This document shows, in pieces, positions 44,624 through 54,935 of a stretch of DNA of 64,000 bases. Below the pieces are notes generated by a model. The model ran no database searches. It worked only from the letters and a program-made list of their open reading frames with translations, and was not told the DNA's origin. Location of the stretch: positions 1 to 64,000 of the forward strand of contig NZ_OCSR01000001.1 of assembly GCF_900230185.1 (NCBI RefSeq), read 5' to 3'. This DNA comes from Burkholderia sp. OK233. Lineage in GTDB: Bacteria; Pseudomonadota; Gammaproteobacteria; Burkholderiales; Burkholderiaceae. How positions within the stretch are numbered: the first letter of the stretch is position 1; every line of letters begins with the position of its first letter. The position numbers and the translations under genes were made by a program.

Positions 44624-47600
44624 ATGGCAGAGGATTCCGGGTACATGCTGGAGACGCTTCGGGAAGAGCCGGCCTTCGTGCTTTACCGTGGCAGTGAAGT
44701 CGGTAGCCGGATACCGGTTCTGGCGCTGGCGGTCGCTGCAGAACAACCCTCCCCTCTATGCCTGCGGCGGCTCGAACACGAATGGTCGCTTGCTGCTGAA
44801 CTTGATACGGCATGGGCAGCCCAGCCGCTCGCGCTGATCCGTCACGAGGGGCGAGTGACCCTCATACTCAAAGATCCAGGTGGCGCCCCCCTGGATAGAG
44901 TCATTGATCTGCGGAACGGACGCCAGTCAGACCTTGCCCGCTGCCTAAGCATCGCGATCGGTTTGGCGGTAGCACTTGGCCATGCCCACCGGCAGGGCCT
45001 TATCCATAGGGACGTCAAGCCTGCGAACGCGCTGGTCGACGAAGACGGTCATGTGTGGCTCACCGGATTCGGTATCGCCTCTCAACTCCCCCGTGAGCGC
45101 TTGCCGCCCGAACCTCCCGAGATCATTGCCGGCACCTTGGCCTACATGTCCCCTGAACAGACCGGGCGTATGAACCGTTCGGTCGATTCTCGCAGTGATC
45201 TCTATTCGCTGGGGGTCACGATGTACGAACTATTGACCGGCAGCCTCCCTTTCACTGCCTCCGATCCCATGGAATGGGTACATTGCCATATCGCACGCAA
45301 GCCGCTGTCGCCCCGCCAGCGGATTGCCGATATACCGGTGCCAGTGTCGGACATCGTCATGAAGCTCCTCGCCAAGACGGCAGAGGAACGCTATCAGACT
45401 TCGGTGGGACTGGAGCAGGATCTGCGTGAGTGTGCAAGCCAATGGGAGCGCCAGCAGCGCATCGAACCCTTCACGCCCGGACGGCACGAGCCACCCGGGC
45501 GGCTGCTGATTCCCGAGAAACTGTATGGACGTGCCAGTGAGATAGCCGCATTACAAAATGCTTTCGACAGCATCGTGAAACGCCCGGCGACAGCGTTGAT
45601 CCTCGTGACGGGCTATACGGGCATTGGCAAATCATCGGTGGTCAATGAGCTTCACAAGGTTCTGGTCCCGCCACGTGGCCTGTTCGCATCGGGAAAGTTC
45701 GACCAATACAAGCGCGATATTCCGTACGCCACGCTGGCGCAAGCCTTTCAACGGCTAATCCGCCCGATACTCGGCAAAAGCGAAACCGAATTTGGCCAGT
45801 GGCAGGAGTCTTTGCTCGACGCGCTCGGCACACAAGGCGCGCTGATGGTCGATCTGGTGCCGGATCTGAAGTTGATCGTCGGGGAGCAGGAGCCGGTCGC
45901 CGAGTTGGCGGCAGCCGACGCCCAGCGGCGCTTCCAGTCGTTACTGCGTCGCTTCATCCGCGTCTTCGCGCGCCCTGAACATCCACTCGCGCTGTTTTTC
46001 GACGACCTTCAATGGCTCGACGCTGCCACGCTGGATCTGCTGGAAGATCTGCTTATCCACGATTGCGTCCCCCATCTACTTCTGATTGGCGCCTATCGCG
46101 ACAACGAAGTCGATGCCGCCCATCCGCTGCTGCGCAAGCTCGCCTCTATAAAGGCGGCTGGTGTGTCGTCCGTGAAGGAGATCACGTTGGGCGCGCTCGA
46201 TGCCAACCATGTTTCGCAACTGATCGTGGACACGCTGCACTGCGAAACGGACGAGGCGAAGGATCTGGCGCAACTGATCTTGCAGAAGACTAACGGCAAT
46301 CCGTTTTTCGTCAACCAGTTTCTGTTGGCCTTGACGGATGAAGACCTGATCGCGTTCGATACCGTGCGTGCGCGCTGGTCGTGGGACCTCGAGCGCATCC
46401 ACGCGAAGGGGTACACCGACAACGTGGTCGACCTGATGATTGCCAAACTCGTCCGGCTGCCTCACGCGACCCAGCAGGCACTGCAACACCTGGCATGTCT
46501 GGGCAACATCGCAACGACTGCTATGTTGGCTGTCGCGCATGACATCACCGAGCAGGAGTTGCACGCCAGTCTCGGCGAGGCGCGCCGCCACGAACTGGTG
46601 GATTTTCGCGAGAATTCCTACCGGTTCGTCCATGATCGGGTCCATGAGGCTGCCTATGTGCTGATCCCCTCCACGCAGCGCGCTGCCGTACACCTGCGGA
46701 TCGGCAAGATGCTGGTCGCAGATACGCCGCGTGACAAACTGGAAGAGGCTATCTTCGAGATTGTCAACCAGCTCAACCGGGCGTCGTCCCTGTTGACTGC
46801 GATACCAGAGCGTGAGCAATTGGCCGAATTTAATCTGCTTGCCGGCAAGCGTGCCCAAGCTTCGTCCGCCTATGAGTCTGCGTTGTACTACCTGACCGAA
46901 GGAGCCGCTTTGCTGGCGGAGGATAGTTGGCAGCGACGTCGGGAGCTGAGTTTTGCCCTCGAACTTGCGACGGCGCATTGCGAGTTCGCGTCCGGATCGA
47001 TCGCAAAAGCCGAGGAGCGGTTACGCAGTCTTTCCAGTCGTGCAGTCACAACAGCAGAACGCGTCTCCGTGGCGGGTTTGCAGATCGATCTTTATCAGGG
47101 AATTGATCGTAGTGGTGAAGCGGTAGCCGTGGGTCTGCGTGCGTTACGGCACCTGGGCGTCGATTTGCCGGAGCGTCCGACATACGACGATGCTCAACGC
47201 GCCTACGACGACATCTGGATCGTGCTGGGTGCTCGCGTGATCGAAGATCTTATCGATCTACCCCTGATGAGTGATCCGGATTCGCTGGCAACGCTGGATC
47301 TGTTAATAAGAGTGGCGGTTGCGGGGCACTTTGACACGAGCCATTTGTTCGCTGTCGCCGTTTGCACGGCTGTCACACTGGGACTCGAGCGGGGTCACAG
47401 TGAGGCGGCCTGTATCGCCTATGTGCAACTGGGTACGCTGGCGGGGCCCGACTTCGGCCAGTTCGAGGCCGGCTACCGCTTCGCTCGGTTGGGATGCGAG
47501 TTGGTCGAGCGGCCGGGGTTGCAGCGTTTCCAGGCGAGAACATTCGAGACATTCGGTTTCGTCGCGCCTTGGACCCAGCATGTCCGAAAAGGGCGGGAAT

Positions 47601-50116
47601 TCCTGGTTCGGGGCTTCGATCTCGCCAACCAGATCGGTGAAGTCAATTACGCGGGATACGCTTGCAGCCAGCTCAATACCAACTATCTCATGGCAGGCGA
47701 CCCGCTCGTCGATGCTGAGAAACAGGCTGAGTACGGGCTCGCCTTTGCTCGCAAAGTTGGCTTCGGAATTGTCGAGACGTATGTGATGGGTCAACTTGGT
47801 CTTATCCGCAGCCTGCGGGGACTGACGGCCCGTTTGGGCTCGTTCGACGACCTTCTGTTCCGTGAAACTGAACTTGAGCGTGAGATGGCTGGTAACCCGG
47901 CGCTGGCGCTCCCGGAATGTTCGTATTACATCCGAAAACTGCAAGCCCGTTATTTTGCGGGCGAATACAAGGAGGCCCTAGAGGCGGCCTCCGGGGCGCA
48001 ACCGATGCTCTGGAATATTGCATCCCTTCTGGAGATCGTTGAGTACCACTTCTACAAAGCGCTTTGCCATGCGGCGCTCCATGAATCCGCCTCGAACGAG
48101 GACCGAAAATTCCATTGCGCGGTGTTGTCTGAACATCTGGAAAAACTAGACACCTGGCGACGCCATTGCCCTGTCAATTTTGCCAATCGAGCGATACTCA
48201 TAGAGGCGGAACTGGCGCGGATCGAGGGCCGGGAACCCGACGCCGAGCGGCTCTACGAACACGCAGTCAGTTCAGCGCGTGCGGCAGACCTGATCCACAA
48301 CGAGGCCCTCGCCCTTGAGATCGCAGGACGGTTTCATCTGGCGCGCGGCCTTGAGCGCATCGCCAATACTTATCTCCGGGACGCCAGGGATTGCTACTTG
48401 CACTGGGGCGCAGATGCGAAAGTCCGGCAACTCGAGCAACGGTACCCTCAGATCAGGGCAGAAAAGGCTACATCTCACACCGGTACCATTCTTGCCCCCA
48501 TCGAGCAACTCGATCTCGCGACAGTCATCCGGGTGTCGGAAGCCGTGTCAGTTGAAATCGAGCGGGAAAAACTTATCCGCACGCTCATGCGCACGGCCAT
48601 CGAATATGCCGGTGCCGAACGCGGCGTATTGATTCTGCCGCGCGCCAACGAGTACCGAATCGAAGCAGAAGCGACGACCGGCGTAGACGGTTTGATCGTT
48701 GCGTTGCGCCTGGCGGACATCACCGGCGCCGACCTGCCGACGTCCGTTTTTCAGTTCGTTATACGGACCGGAAAGAGCGTGTTGCTGCACGACGCCGTGG
48801 CCGACGTCTCTTTTGCAACCGATCAATATATTCTTCAGCGCGGTACACGATCGGTGTTGTGCCTGCCAATCATCAAGCAAACGAAGTTTGTCGGCGTACT
48901 TTATCTGGAAAACAATCTGGCACCGGGCGTCTTCACTTCGGACCGGGTTGCGGTACTGAGGTTACTGGCTTCGCAAGCCGCCATTTCACTTGAGAACGCC
49001 ACCCTCTTTACCGACTTGCAACGCAGCGAAGCTTTTCTTTCTCAAGGGCAAAGGATCAGCCATACCAGTACGTTCGGCTGGAGCCTGGGTAGCGGGGAGT
49101 ATTACTGGTCGGAGGAAGGCTACAACATGCTTGAATACGACCGGGAAACCCTCGCGTCCGCGGAACTCGCATTACGACGAATACATCCGGACGACCGTGA
49201 ATCGGTCCGACGGCTTCTCAACGAGGCAATTCGCGAGAAGAAGGATTTTGAAAGCGAACATCGTTTCCTCATGCCGGATGGACGGATCAAGTATGTCCAC
49301 GCGACGGGTCGGGCGGTAAATATCGGCGAGCTTGACTTTGTCGGAGCCGTTCGTGATATCACGGAACGCAAGCTGGCGGAAGAGGCCCTACGCCAGGCAC
49401 TGACCGACCTCACACATATCAACCGGGTGACAACCATGGGAGAGCTCACGGCTTCCCTCGCTCACGAAATCAATCAACCGATTACTGCCGCCATCGCCTA
49501 TGCAAGCGCTTGCCTGCGATGGCTTGAGCGTGGTGAACCGGATCTCGGCGAAGCGCGTGCAGCTGCCGCCAAAATGATAAAGGACGGGGAGCGCGCGGCT
49601 CAAATTATTGGCAGGATTCGTACACAGTTCGAGAAGGGTGCTCTGAACCGCGAGGTCTTCGATGTAAGCGACACGATTCGGGAGACTGTTGATCTCCTAC
49701 GTGGCGAGGCCGTGCGGTACAACATATCGGTCCACACGCAACTGCCAGCCGACCTGCCCCAGATTGTCGGGGATCGCGTTCAATTGCAACAGGTCGTGTT
49801 AAATCTGATTGTCAACAGCATTGAATCGATGAAAGAAATCCACGGAATACGGGAGATGACCATCAAGTCGAGGCGGGCTGAAAACGGGCAGATTCTGGTT
49901 TCGGTCAGCGATACCGGGTTAGGAATTCCCTCGCAGTTAATAGAACAGATTTTTGATCCATTCTTTACAACCAAATCTCACGGTACAGGCATGGGGCTTC
50001 GCATCAGCCGTTCAATCGTGGAATCGCACGGTGGCCACCTGTGGGTCACCAGTGTCCAGGGGCAGGGAGCAGATTTTCAGTTCACCTTGCCAGCTCCCGG
50101 TCCAGACGGCAGTTAG
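44624..50116 (+). CDS. Multi-domain Ser/Thr kinase - ATPase - GAF - PAS - histidine kinase (1830 residues)
   Basis: Order: an N-terminal Ser/Thr-kinase-like domain (about 20-280) with HRDVKPAN at 128-135; an AAA_16 ATPase with Walker A GYTGIGKSS (330-338) and FFDDLQWLD; a long helical TPR-like region (about 680-1280); GAF (about 1310-1470); PAS (about 1490-1600); HisKA with His1614 in LAHEINQP; and HATPase_c with DTGLGIP and GTGMGLRI. The kinase DFG motif reads GFG (Gly148) and no clear VAIK lysine is visible, so phosphotransfer by the first domain is doubtful. No membrane helix. ATG 44624 is my choice; GTG 44582 is also in frame. No response regulator follows. Ligand and targets are unknown. 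Confidence 0.88.
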   Translation: MAEDSGYMLETLREEPAFVLYRGSEVGSRIPVLALAVAAEQPSPLCLRRLEHEWSLAAELDTAWAAQPLALIRHEGRVTLILKDPGGAPLDRVIDLRNGRQSDLARCLSIAIGLAVALGHAHRQGLIHRDVKPANALVDEDGHVWLTGFGIASQLPRERLPPEPPEIIAGTLAYMSPEQTGRMNRSVDSRSDLYSLGVTMYELLTGSLPFTASDPMEWVHCHIARKPLSPRQRIADIPVPVSDIVMKLLAKTAEERYQTSVGLEQDLRECASQWERQQRIEPFTPGRHEPPGRLLIPEKLYGRASEIAALQNAFDSIVKRPATALILVTGYTGIGKSSVVNELHKVLVPPRGLFASGKFDQYKRDIPYATLAQAFQRLIRPILGKSETEFGQWQESLLDALGTQGALMVDLVPDLKLIVGEQEPVAELAAADAQRRFQSLLRRFIRVFARPEHPLALFFDDLQWLDAATLDLLEDLLIHDCVPHLLLIGAYRDNEVDAAHPLLRKLASIKAAGVSSVKEITLGALDANHVSQLIVDTLHCETDEAKDLAQLILQKTNGNPFFVNQFLLALTDEDLIAFDTVRARWSWDLERIHAKGYTDNVVDLMIAKLVRLPHATQQALQHLACLGNIATTAMLAVAHDITEQELHASLGEARRHELVDFRENSYRFVHDRVHEAAYVLIPSTQRAAVHLRIGKMLVADTPRDKLEEAIFEIVNQLNRASSLLTAIPEREQLAEFNLLAGKRAQASSAYESALYYLTEGAALLAEDSWQRRRELSFALELATAHCEFASGSIAKAEERLRSLSSRAVTTAERVSVAGLQIDLYQGIDRSGEAVAVGLRALRHLGVDLPERPTYDDAQRAYDDIWIVLGARVIEDLIDLPLMSDPDSLATLDLLIRVAVAGHFDTSHLFAVAVCTAVTLGLERGHSEAACIAYVQLGTLAGPDFGQFEAGYRFARLGCELVERPGLQRFQARTFETFGFVAPWTQHVRKGREFLVRGFDLANQIGEVNYAGYACSQLNTNYLMAGDPLVDAEKQAEYGLAFARKVGFGIVETYVMGQLGLIRSLRGLTARLGSFDDLLFRETELEREMAGNPALALPECSYYIRKLQARYFAGEYKEALEAASGAQPMLWNIASLLEIVEYHFYKALCHAALHESASNEDRKFHCAVLSEHLEKLDTWRRHCPVNFANRAILIEAELARIEGREPDAERLYEHAVSSARAADLIHNEALALEIAGRFHLARGLERIANTYLRDARDCYLHWGADAKVRQLEQRYPQIRAEKATSHTGTILAPIEQLDLATVIRVSEAVSVEIEREKLIRTLMRTAIEYAGAERGVLILPRANEYRIEAEATTGVDGLIVALRLADITGADLPTSVFQFVIRTGKSVLLHDAVADVSFATDQYILQRGTRSVLCLPIIKQTKFVGVLYLENNLAPGVFTSDRVAVLRLLASQAAISLENATLFTDLQRSEAFLSQGQRISHTSTFGWSLGSGEYYWSEEGYNMLEYDRETLASAELALRRIHPDDRESVRRLLNEAIREKKDFESEHRFLMPDGRIKYVHATGRAVNIGELDFVGAVRDITERKLAEEALRQALTDLTHINRVTTMGELTASLAHEINQPITAAIAYASACLRWLERGEPDLGEARAAAAKMIKDGERAAQIIGRIRTQFEKGALNREVFDVSDTIRETVDLLRGEAVRYNISVHTQLPADLPQIVGDRVQLQQVVLNLIVNSIESMKEIHGIREMTIKSRRAENGQILVSVSDTGLGIPSQLIEQIFDPFFTTKSHGTGMGLRISRSIVESHGGHLWVTSVQGQGADFQFTLPAPGPDGS

Positions 50117-50294
50117 TTTCACGTCAGCGCTGCACAGACCTGCTGTACGGCCAGTATTTTCAGTCGCAAAACCGCGAAAGAAAGCAGAGCGCCGCTCCCT
50201 CCGTTATACCGGTGGCGGACAGATTCAATGAAGATGGTGGGCGCGGTGTAACCGACATCGTCAACACCGGACAGACCACCTGAATCGAGGAATT

Positions 50295-50735
50295 ATGGCA
50301 AACAACTTATTCTTCTCCAGCACCATAGCGGTGATCGGCGGCTGCGCGATCGCCCTACAAGGGCAGTTCATGGGAGTTATGGCAAAGAGCATCGGTACGA
50401 GTGGCGGCATTTTTGTGAATTACTTTAGCGGTGGGGTGCTGGCGGTCGTGATGCTGTTCGCTCTGCAGGGCGGCAGTCTGAGAGCGTGGACCGAGGTGCC
50501 GTGGTACGCGCTCTCGGCTGGCGCGCTCGGCCTCGTTATCGCGGGATCAATCGGTTATACCGCTTCGCGGCTCGGCTTGACCACGGCATTCACGATCATT
50601 GTTGCCGCGCAGTTTGTCGTCTCAGTCATGCTTGATCATTATGGTTGGTTCGGCGCTACCGCCCGGCCACTCGAAAGCACCCGCGTAGCAGGTATCGCAG
50701 CAATCATCGCAGGTGTCTGGCTTACTTCGAAATAA
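50295..50735 (+). CDS. DMT-family (YdcZ-type) small transporter
   Basis: A 146-residue membrane protein with five hydrophobic helices, the single-domain DMT_YdcZ (PF04657) pattern. The start MANNLFFSSTIAVIGGCAIALQGQ (in part) and GGIFVNYFSGG are typical. The substrate is not known; such half-size proteins are thought to work as dimers. A group II intron begins 6 bp after the stop codon. Confidence 0.8.
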   Translation: MANNLFFSSTIAVIGGCAIALQGQFMGVMAKSIGTSGGIFVNYFSGGVLAVVMLFALQGGSLRAWTEVPWYALSAGALGLVIAGSIGYTASRLGLTTAFTIIVAAQFVVSVMLDHYGWFGATARPLESTRVAGIAAIIAGVWLTSK

Positions 50736-51284
50736 AACACCGTGTGGATCGAAAGACCCATGCACGGTTGTGCGTCCAGCTAAGGCTGGCGTGTTCAGCA
50801 GGGGATAGACCTGCCGGGGTAGAAGTCAGAAGCCCCGTAGCTTGGATAGCAAGGTGGCGGGAAACCAAGACCTTGAAGCCTATCGACAGGCATTTCCTTG
50901 GGGAATGCGCGAGTCATCGGGCCGTAACAAAAGTGAACGTGGATGTGGCCTCGTAAATGAAAAGTTCCGAGGGCCGAGCCCGCAACCGTGAGGGTGAAGG
51001 CAGCATGGGTAGCCGAAGTCTGACCGATACGGCTATTCCACTTCGGCGGGGTGGAAGCGACGGCACGATGACAAGGACATGCCAAGCAACTGGAGAAGCC
51101 CTCCTCGCCCCGGCGCGAAATCGCCGGAGCAAGGTAGGCCCTATAACCGGCTAACCCGGGAAGTGGGCCGAAGGCGAGAGGGTGGCGGATGGGTCCGTAG
51201 TAGCCGTGAAGCCGGGTAACGCCGGTGGAGCGAAGGGGCCCTGCTGTTTGTAGTTTCCTCGACAACACGGGAGGCAAGGACGAG

Positions 51285-52589
51285 ATGACAAAGGCGTCCA
51301 GCAGTTTGCAGGACCTGAGGCGGGGAATATACGTCAAGGCGAAGGCTGAACCGTCCTGGCGTTTCTGGGGGTTGTACGTCCATGTCTGCAAGATGGACGC
51401 ACTGCGCGAGGCGTATGCGCTGGCCAGAAAGAACAACGGCGCTCCGGGTATCGACGGGGTGACGTTCGAGGCCATCGAGGCGCAAGGCGCGGAGGCGTTT
51501 CTTGAGCAGATACAGGGCGAACTGATCGGGCGGACCTACGTGCCGTTACGGGCGCGGCGGCAGGAGATACCGAAGGACGGGGGCAAGGTCCGTGTCCTTT
51601 CGATTCCGGCTATGCGTGACCGGGTGGTTCAAGGCGCGCTCAAGCTCATATTGGAGCCGATCTTCGAGGCAGACTTCCAACCGGGGTCGTACGGGTATCG
51701 TCCCAAGCGTACCGCGCATGAAGCGGTGCATCGGGTGGCGACGGCGATTGTTCAGTGCAAGACCCGCGTCATAGACCTTGATTTGCGCGCCTACTTTGAC
51801 ACAGTTCGGCATCATCTACTGCTTGAAAAAGTGGCGCGTCGGATCAAGGACGACGACGTAATGCATTTGCTGAAGCTGATGCTGACGGCGTCGGGCAAAC
51901 AAGGCGTTCCGCAAGGCGGGGTGATTTCACCGTTGCTCAGTAACATCTATCTCACTGAGGTAGACCGTATGCTGGAGCGGGCGAAAGAAGCCACGCGCAA
52001 CGGGAAGTACACCTACGTCGAGTATGCCCGATTCGCTGACGATCTGGTGGTGCTGATCGATGCCCATCCGCGCCATGCGTGGCTGCTGAGGGCGGTGACC
52101 ACGCGACTTCGGGAAGAGTTTGCCAAACTGCAGGTTGAGGTCAATGAAGAGAAGAGCCGCACCGTTAATCTGGACCGCTCAGAGAGTTTCGGCTTTCTGG
52201 GATTCGACTTCCGTCGACTCCGCAGCGTACAGAGGCAGGTGTGGCGGGCGCACTATACGCCAAAGCTGAAGAAGCGCACGGCGTTATTGCGCAAGCTCAA
52301 AGAGGTGTTTCGGCGATACCAGTCGCAGCCGGTAGACCGGGTGGTAGAACTGATCAATCCGGTGTTACGCGGTTGGGTGAATTACTTCGCCGTTGGACAT
52401 TCCAGCGAGTGCTTCAGCTTCATCAAAGACTGGGTAGAAAAGAAGATCAGGCGCCACATGGGGCGCTCCCGGAATCGACGGGGCTTCGGCTGGAAGCGGT
52501 GGAGTAGGCGCTGGTTGTATGAGGAACTGAAGCTGTTCAACGGCTATCGTGTTCGTCGTGCTGCCGCACCGAAAGCGCGCCCAGCATGA
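51285..52589 (+). CDS. ltrA: Group II intron reverse transcriptase/maturase
   Basis: A 434-residue protein. RT motifs 0-7 are visible, with KNNGAPGIDGVT, RVLSIPAMRDRVVQGALK, DLDLRAYFDTV, GVPQGGVISPLLSNIYL and the catalytic box YARFADDLVVL (FADD in place of YADD). The maturase X domain (VELINPVLRGWVNYF) follows. There is no HNH endonuclease at the C-terminus. It splices and mobilises the host intron. ATG 51285 is preferred over the upstream GTG. Confidence 0.92.
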   Translation: MTKASSSLQDLRRGIYVKAKAEPSWRFWGLYVHVCKMDALREAYALARKNNGAPGIDGVTFEAIEAQGAEAFLEQIQGELIGRTYVPLRARRQEIPKDGGKVRVLSIPAMRDRVVQGALKLILEPIFEADFQPGSYGYRPKRTAHEAVHRVATAIVQCKTRVIDLDLRAYFDTVRHHLLLEKVARRIKDDDVMHLLKLMLTASGKQGVPQGGVISPLLSNIYLTEVDRMLERAKEATRNGKYTYVEYARFADDLVVLIDAHPRHAWLLRAVTTRLREEFAKLQVEVNEEKSRTVNLDRSESFGFLGFDFRRLRSVQRQVWRAHYTPKLKKRTALLRKLKEVFRRYQSQPVDRVVELINPVLRGWVNYFAVGHSSECFSFIKDWVEKKIRRHMGRSRNRRGFGWKRWSRRWLYEELKLFNGYRVRRAAAPKARPA

Positions 52590-52624
52590 TAGGTCCCATA
52601 AATCTTGACATGAAGCACACAGGA

Positions 52625-52657
52625 GAGCGTAGTGCCGGAAATCGGCCCGCTGCGTTC
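52625..52657 (+). ncRNA. Group II intron domain V
   Basis: A 33-nt hairpin opening GAGCGTAGT and closing GCTGCGTTC: nine lower base pairs (with wobbles), a two-nt CC bulge on the 3' side, four upper pairs (GCCG/CGGC) and a GAAA-type loop. This is the catalytic core of the ribozyme. Confidence 0.8.
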
Positions 52658-52705
52658 GACGTGGCGGGAGCTGGAAACGTGACCATGGTTGCCGGATTGC
52701 GGGCC

Positions 52706-53123
52706 ATCGCGAAAGCGGTGGAATCACCACCGGCGCCTACCGGGGCGCGCGCCAGTTCTCGACCCTACCTGAGGGGGCTGGACGCGGGTGACCGCCCCCA
52801 GCTACCCGACAATCTGCGGCACTACTGCCAAAACTGATCTCAATTTCTGGCTTAGCGTAGCACCGTCGGCGCCCGGCCCAGCGTCGCGATCGAGCTCGAC
52901 CTGTCGATACCTTCATCTTCGCATAACGCAACGTATCTTCGCATCTTCAGCGTGCCGTACCCGACATCGATTTGCGCCTCAGGCTTGTTCGAGCGCCCTC
53001 TACGAAATCAGCGTCAAAACTCGCAACCAGTTAAGGGCTAAATTGGTGCTGCCAGCTTTGGATCAACTTTCGTAGCACAATCAAAAATCGATTGGTCGTC
53101 GTATTTTCACGTCGATTCGCTCG
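52706..53123. other. Gap without a supported gene
   Basis: About 420 bp between the intron and the LysR gene. Frames lack motifs. Nothing identified. Confidence 0.4.
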
Positions 53124-54083
53124 TCATCCTCTTTTGCGCGTGCTTCGCCGCCGTGCAGAAGAGCTGGGTAACTGAAATACCGTCATATCGGACAGGATGC
53201 GTTTGAGGAGCTCGCCAGCTCCCTTGGAGAGAGGGCGCCCGATGCGCACGAGAACTCTCGCCTGAGCGGAAGAAAACAGCGGATGGTCGACCGTTCTCGA
53301 GATCAACGTCCCTGCCTCAAGCTCGGCGCGCGCAGCAAACGTGGTTGCGAAAATAACGCCTCGTCCCGCCTTCGCGAATCTGATCAGCACATGCAGGGAA
53401 TTAGCGGTTAGTACTGGCGCGAAACGTAGATTTTCTGCAAAAGTTAGAGCCTGCATTAGCTGACCAAGGCCGAAAGTCACTGGCATGAGACCAAGCGGAT
53501 AAGAAAGTGCCTGATGGATAGAGATCGGTGCTCGGGTATCGCCCTGCGCTAGTGGATGATCCTTTGTGACGAGCAGGACCACAGGTTCCGGGGAGCTTGC
53601 AAGGTATCGAATGTGTGGAGAGTTGGGCGGATTGTATGCAATTCCGATATGCGCGATATCTTCTTCGACTTCGCTTACCACCTCGTTGACCGGCGCGACG
53701 TTCATTACAACGTCCAGCTTCGGATACTGCGCCGAGAAACTGTTCAGCACCTCGTCCAGGAAGTCATCGACGAAGCCTTCGCTGATGGAGATCCGAACCT
53801 GACCTCGCTGCAAGCCGCGCAGCTCGTTTAGTCTGCCCTGAAGATGCTCCTGCTGTGCCTGGCAAGCCCTCCAGTATTCCAGCAATTGATGTGCCGCCTC
53901 GGTCGGCGCCACGCCGCGGGGTTGCCTTTCAAACAGGACCATGCCGATCTCATCTTCCAGCAGCTTGATCTGGCGCGTGATGACCGACGGTGCAGCATTG
54001 ATGTTGTCGGCAGCGCCGCGAATTGAACCGTGCTTCAGCACTTCGTGAAAATAACGAAGCCTGCGCTGGTTTATCTCCCGCAT
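53124..54083 (-). CDS. LysR-family transcriptional regulator
   Basis: A 319-residue LTTR. The N-terminal winged helix-turn-helix (about 5-65) has [20 protein letters not shown] and [21 protein letters not shown] (in part), and a LysR substrate-binding domain fills the rest. ATG 54083 follows GGGAGG; an ATG 8 codons upstream is weaker. It is divergent from the truncated MFS gene at 54213, so it probably controlled that transporter. The gap of 130 bp would hold the shared operator. The effector is unknown. Confidence 0.92.
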   Translation of the reverse strand: MREINQRRLRYFHEVLKHGSIRGAADNINAAPSVITRQIKLLEDEIGMVLFERQPRGVAPTEAAHQLLEYWRACQAQQEHLQGRLNELRGLQRGQVRISISEGFVDDFLDEVLNSFSAQYPKLDVVMNVAPVNEVVSEVEEDIAHIGIAYNPPNSPHIRYLASSPEPVVLLVTKDHPLAQGDTRAPISIHQALSYPLGLMPVTFGLGQLMQALTFAENLRFAPVLTANSLHVLIRFAKAGRGVIFATTFAARAELEAGTLISRTVDHPLFSSAQARVLVRIGRPLSKGAGELLKRILSDMTVFQLPSSSARRRSTRKRG

Positions 54084-54212
54084 GGCACACCTCCCCGCGT
54101 TGCTCAAAAGACAACGATAACGGTCTACAGTTGCTCTTGCAACCAGGTTTTTCGCGGGTAACGATGCAGATACCAGAACCAGCGAATCCGCTGTCGAAAC
54201 CGGAGCAATTCG

Positions 54213-54490
54213 ATGTCTACGTTATCTTCTGCGTCACTCGTGAACGACAGGCGAGCTGTTTATCGTCGCATAGACCTGCACGTGTTACCGCTATTGGTGT
54301 GCTGCTATCTCCTCGCTTATCTTGACCGGATCAACATCGGATTCGCGAAGTTGCAGACGCAGTCAGACATTGGAATCACCGACGCGGTGTTCGGGGTCGG
54401 CGCCGGGATTTTCTTTCTTGGGTACATGCTTTTCGAAATCCCGAGCAACCTGCTACTTCCTCGCCTCGGAGCGCGCACCATACAGGGCTG
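54213..54490 (+). pseudogene. MFS transporter (anion:cation symporter type), N-terminal fragment
   Basis: About 90 residues: VYRRIDLHVLPLLVCCYLLAYLDRINIGFAK (quoted in part) and FFLGYMLFEIPSNLLLPRLGAR. These are helices 1 and 2 and the signature loop of ACS-family MFS carriers for organic anions. After GAR the frame passes into an IS5-family remnant and stops at 54524. Ten or so helices are missing. Confidence 0.85.
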
Positions 54491-54717
54491 CGCTGCGGCA
54501 TCACACGTGGGCTGCGCGCGATGATTCGCAGGCGAAGCGCGATCGAGCCCGCGATCGGTCACATGAAGGCGGACGGAAAACTCGATCGAAACTGGCTCAA
54601 AGGCGCGCTCCGTGTTGCGAGTCACGCGGTGCTGGCCACAACGTGCGCATGATCCTCAGAAAGCTGCGGGGTTTTCAACCCCTTGCTCTGATCGCTTTGC
54701 TCAACAGCTACCGCTAA
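54491..54717 (+). pseudogene. IS5-family transposase, C-terminal fragment
   Basis: AMIRRRSAIEPAIGHMKADGKLDRNWLKGAL in one frame (cited in part: RRSAIEPAIGHMKADGKLDR), then GAGHNVRMILRKLRGF in the next. These match the end of IS5-type transposases with one frameshift between. The 5' part is absent, so the IS was already partial or was deleted together with the MFS gene. Confidence 0.75.
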
Positions 54718-54935
54718 CACCTGGATCGCATGAGGCCGAGCATCGCGCAAAACAAATTTTTCATGACCAACCTAGCAGTTCGAACTTCGGAATAGTACGA
54801 AATTGCCTGTCGATTGCGATCGGAGAGCCACTTCGTCATTGACGCGAATAAAGGCGCTTATATCGTTTCTCCGAAACACGTACCGTAAATGGGTAAAGAA
54901 ATTCAGCCTTTGGAAAATGGAGTCGGTAATGCGGT

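Larger units (their letters stand above)
50742..52705 (+). mobile_element. Group II intron with maturase ORF
   Basis: The 5' end is GTGTG at 50742, the usual group II start pattern. About 540 nt of structured, gene-free RNA (domains I-III) come before the reverse transcriptase gene, and a clear domain V lies 36 bp after it. The 3' end is estimated from the distance to domain V and could be off by tens of bases. Confidence 0.8.

Noticed and set aside
46076..46978. 300-codon minus-strand frame inside the giant kinase gene
   Set aside because: Antisense shadow; the sense protein carries all the motifs.
50795..51475. 226-codon minus-strand frame over the intron 5' region
   Set aside because: Runs across structured intron RNA; no protein motif.
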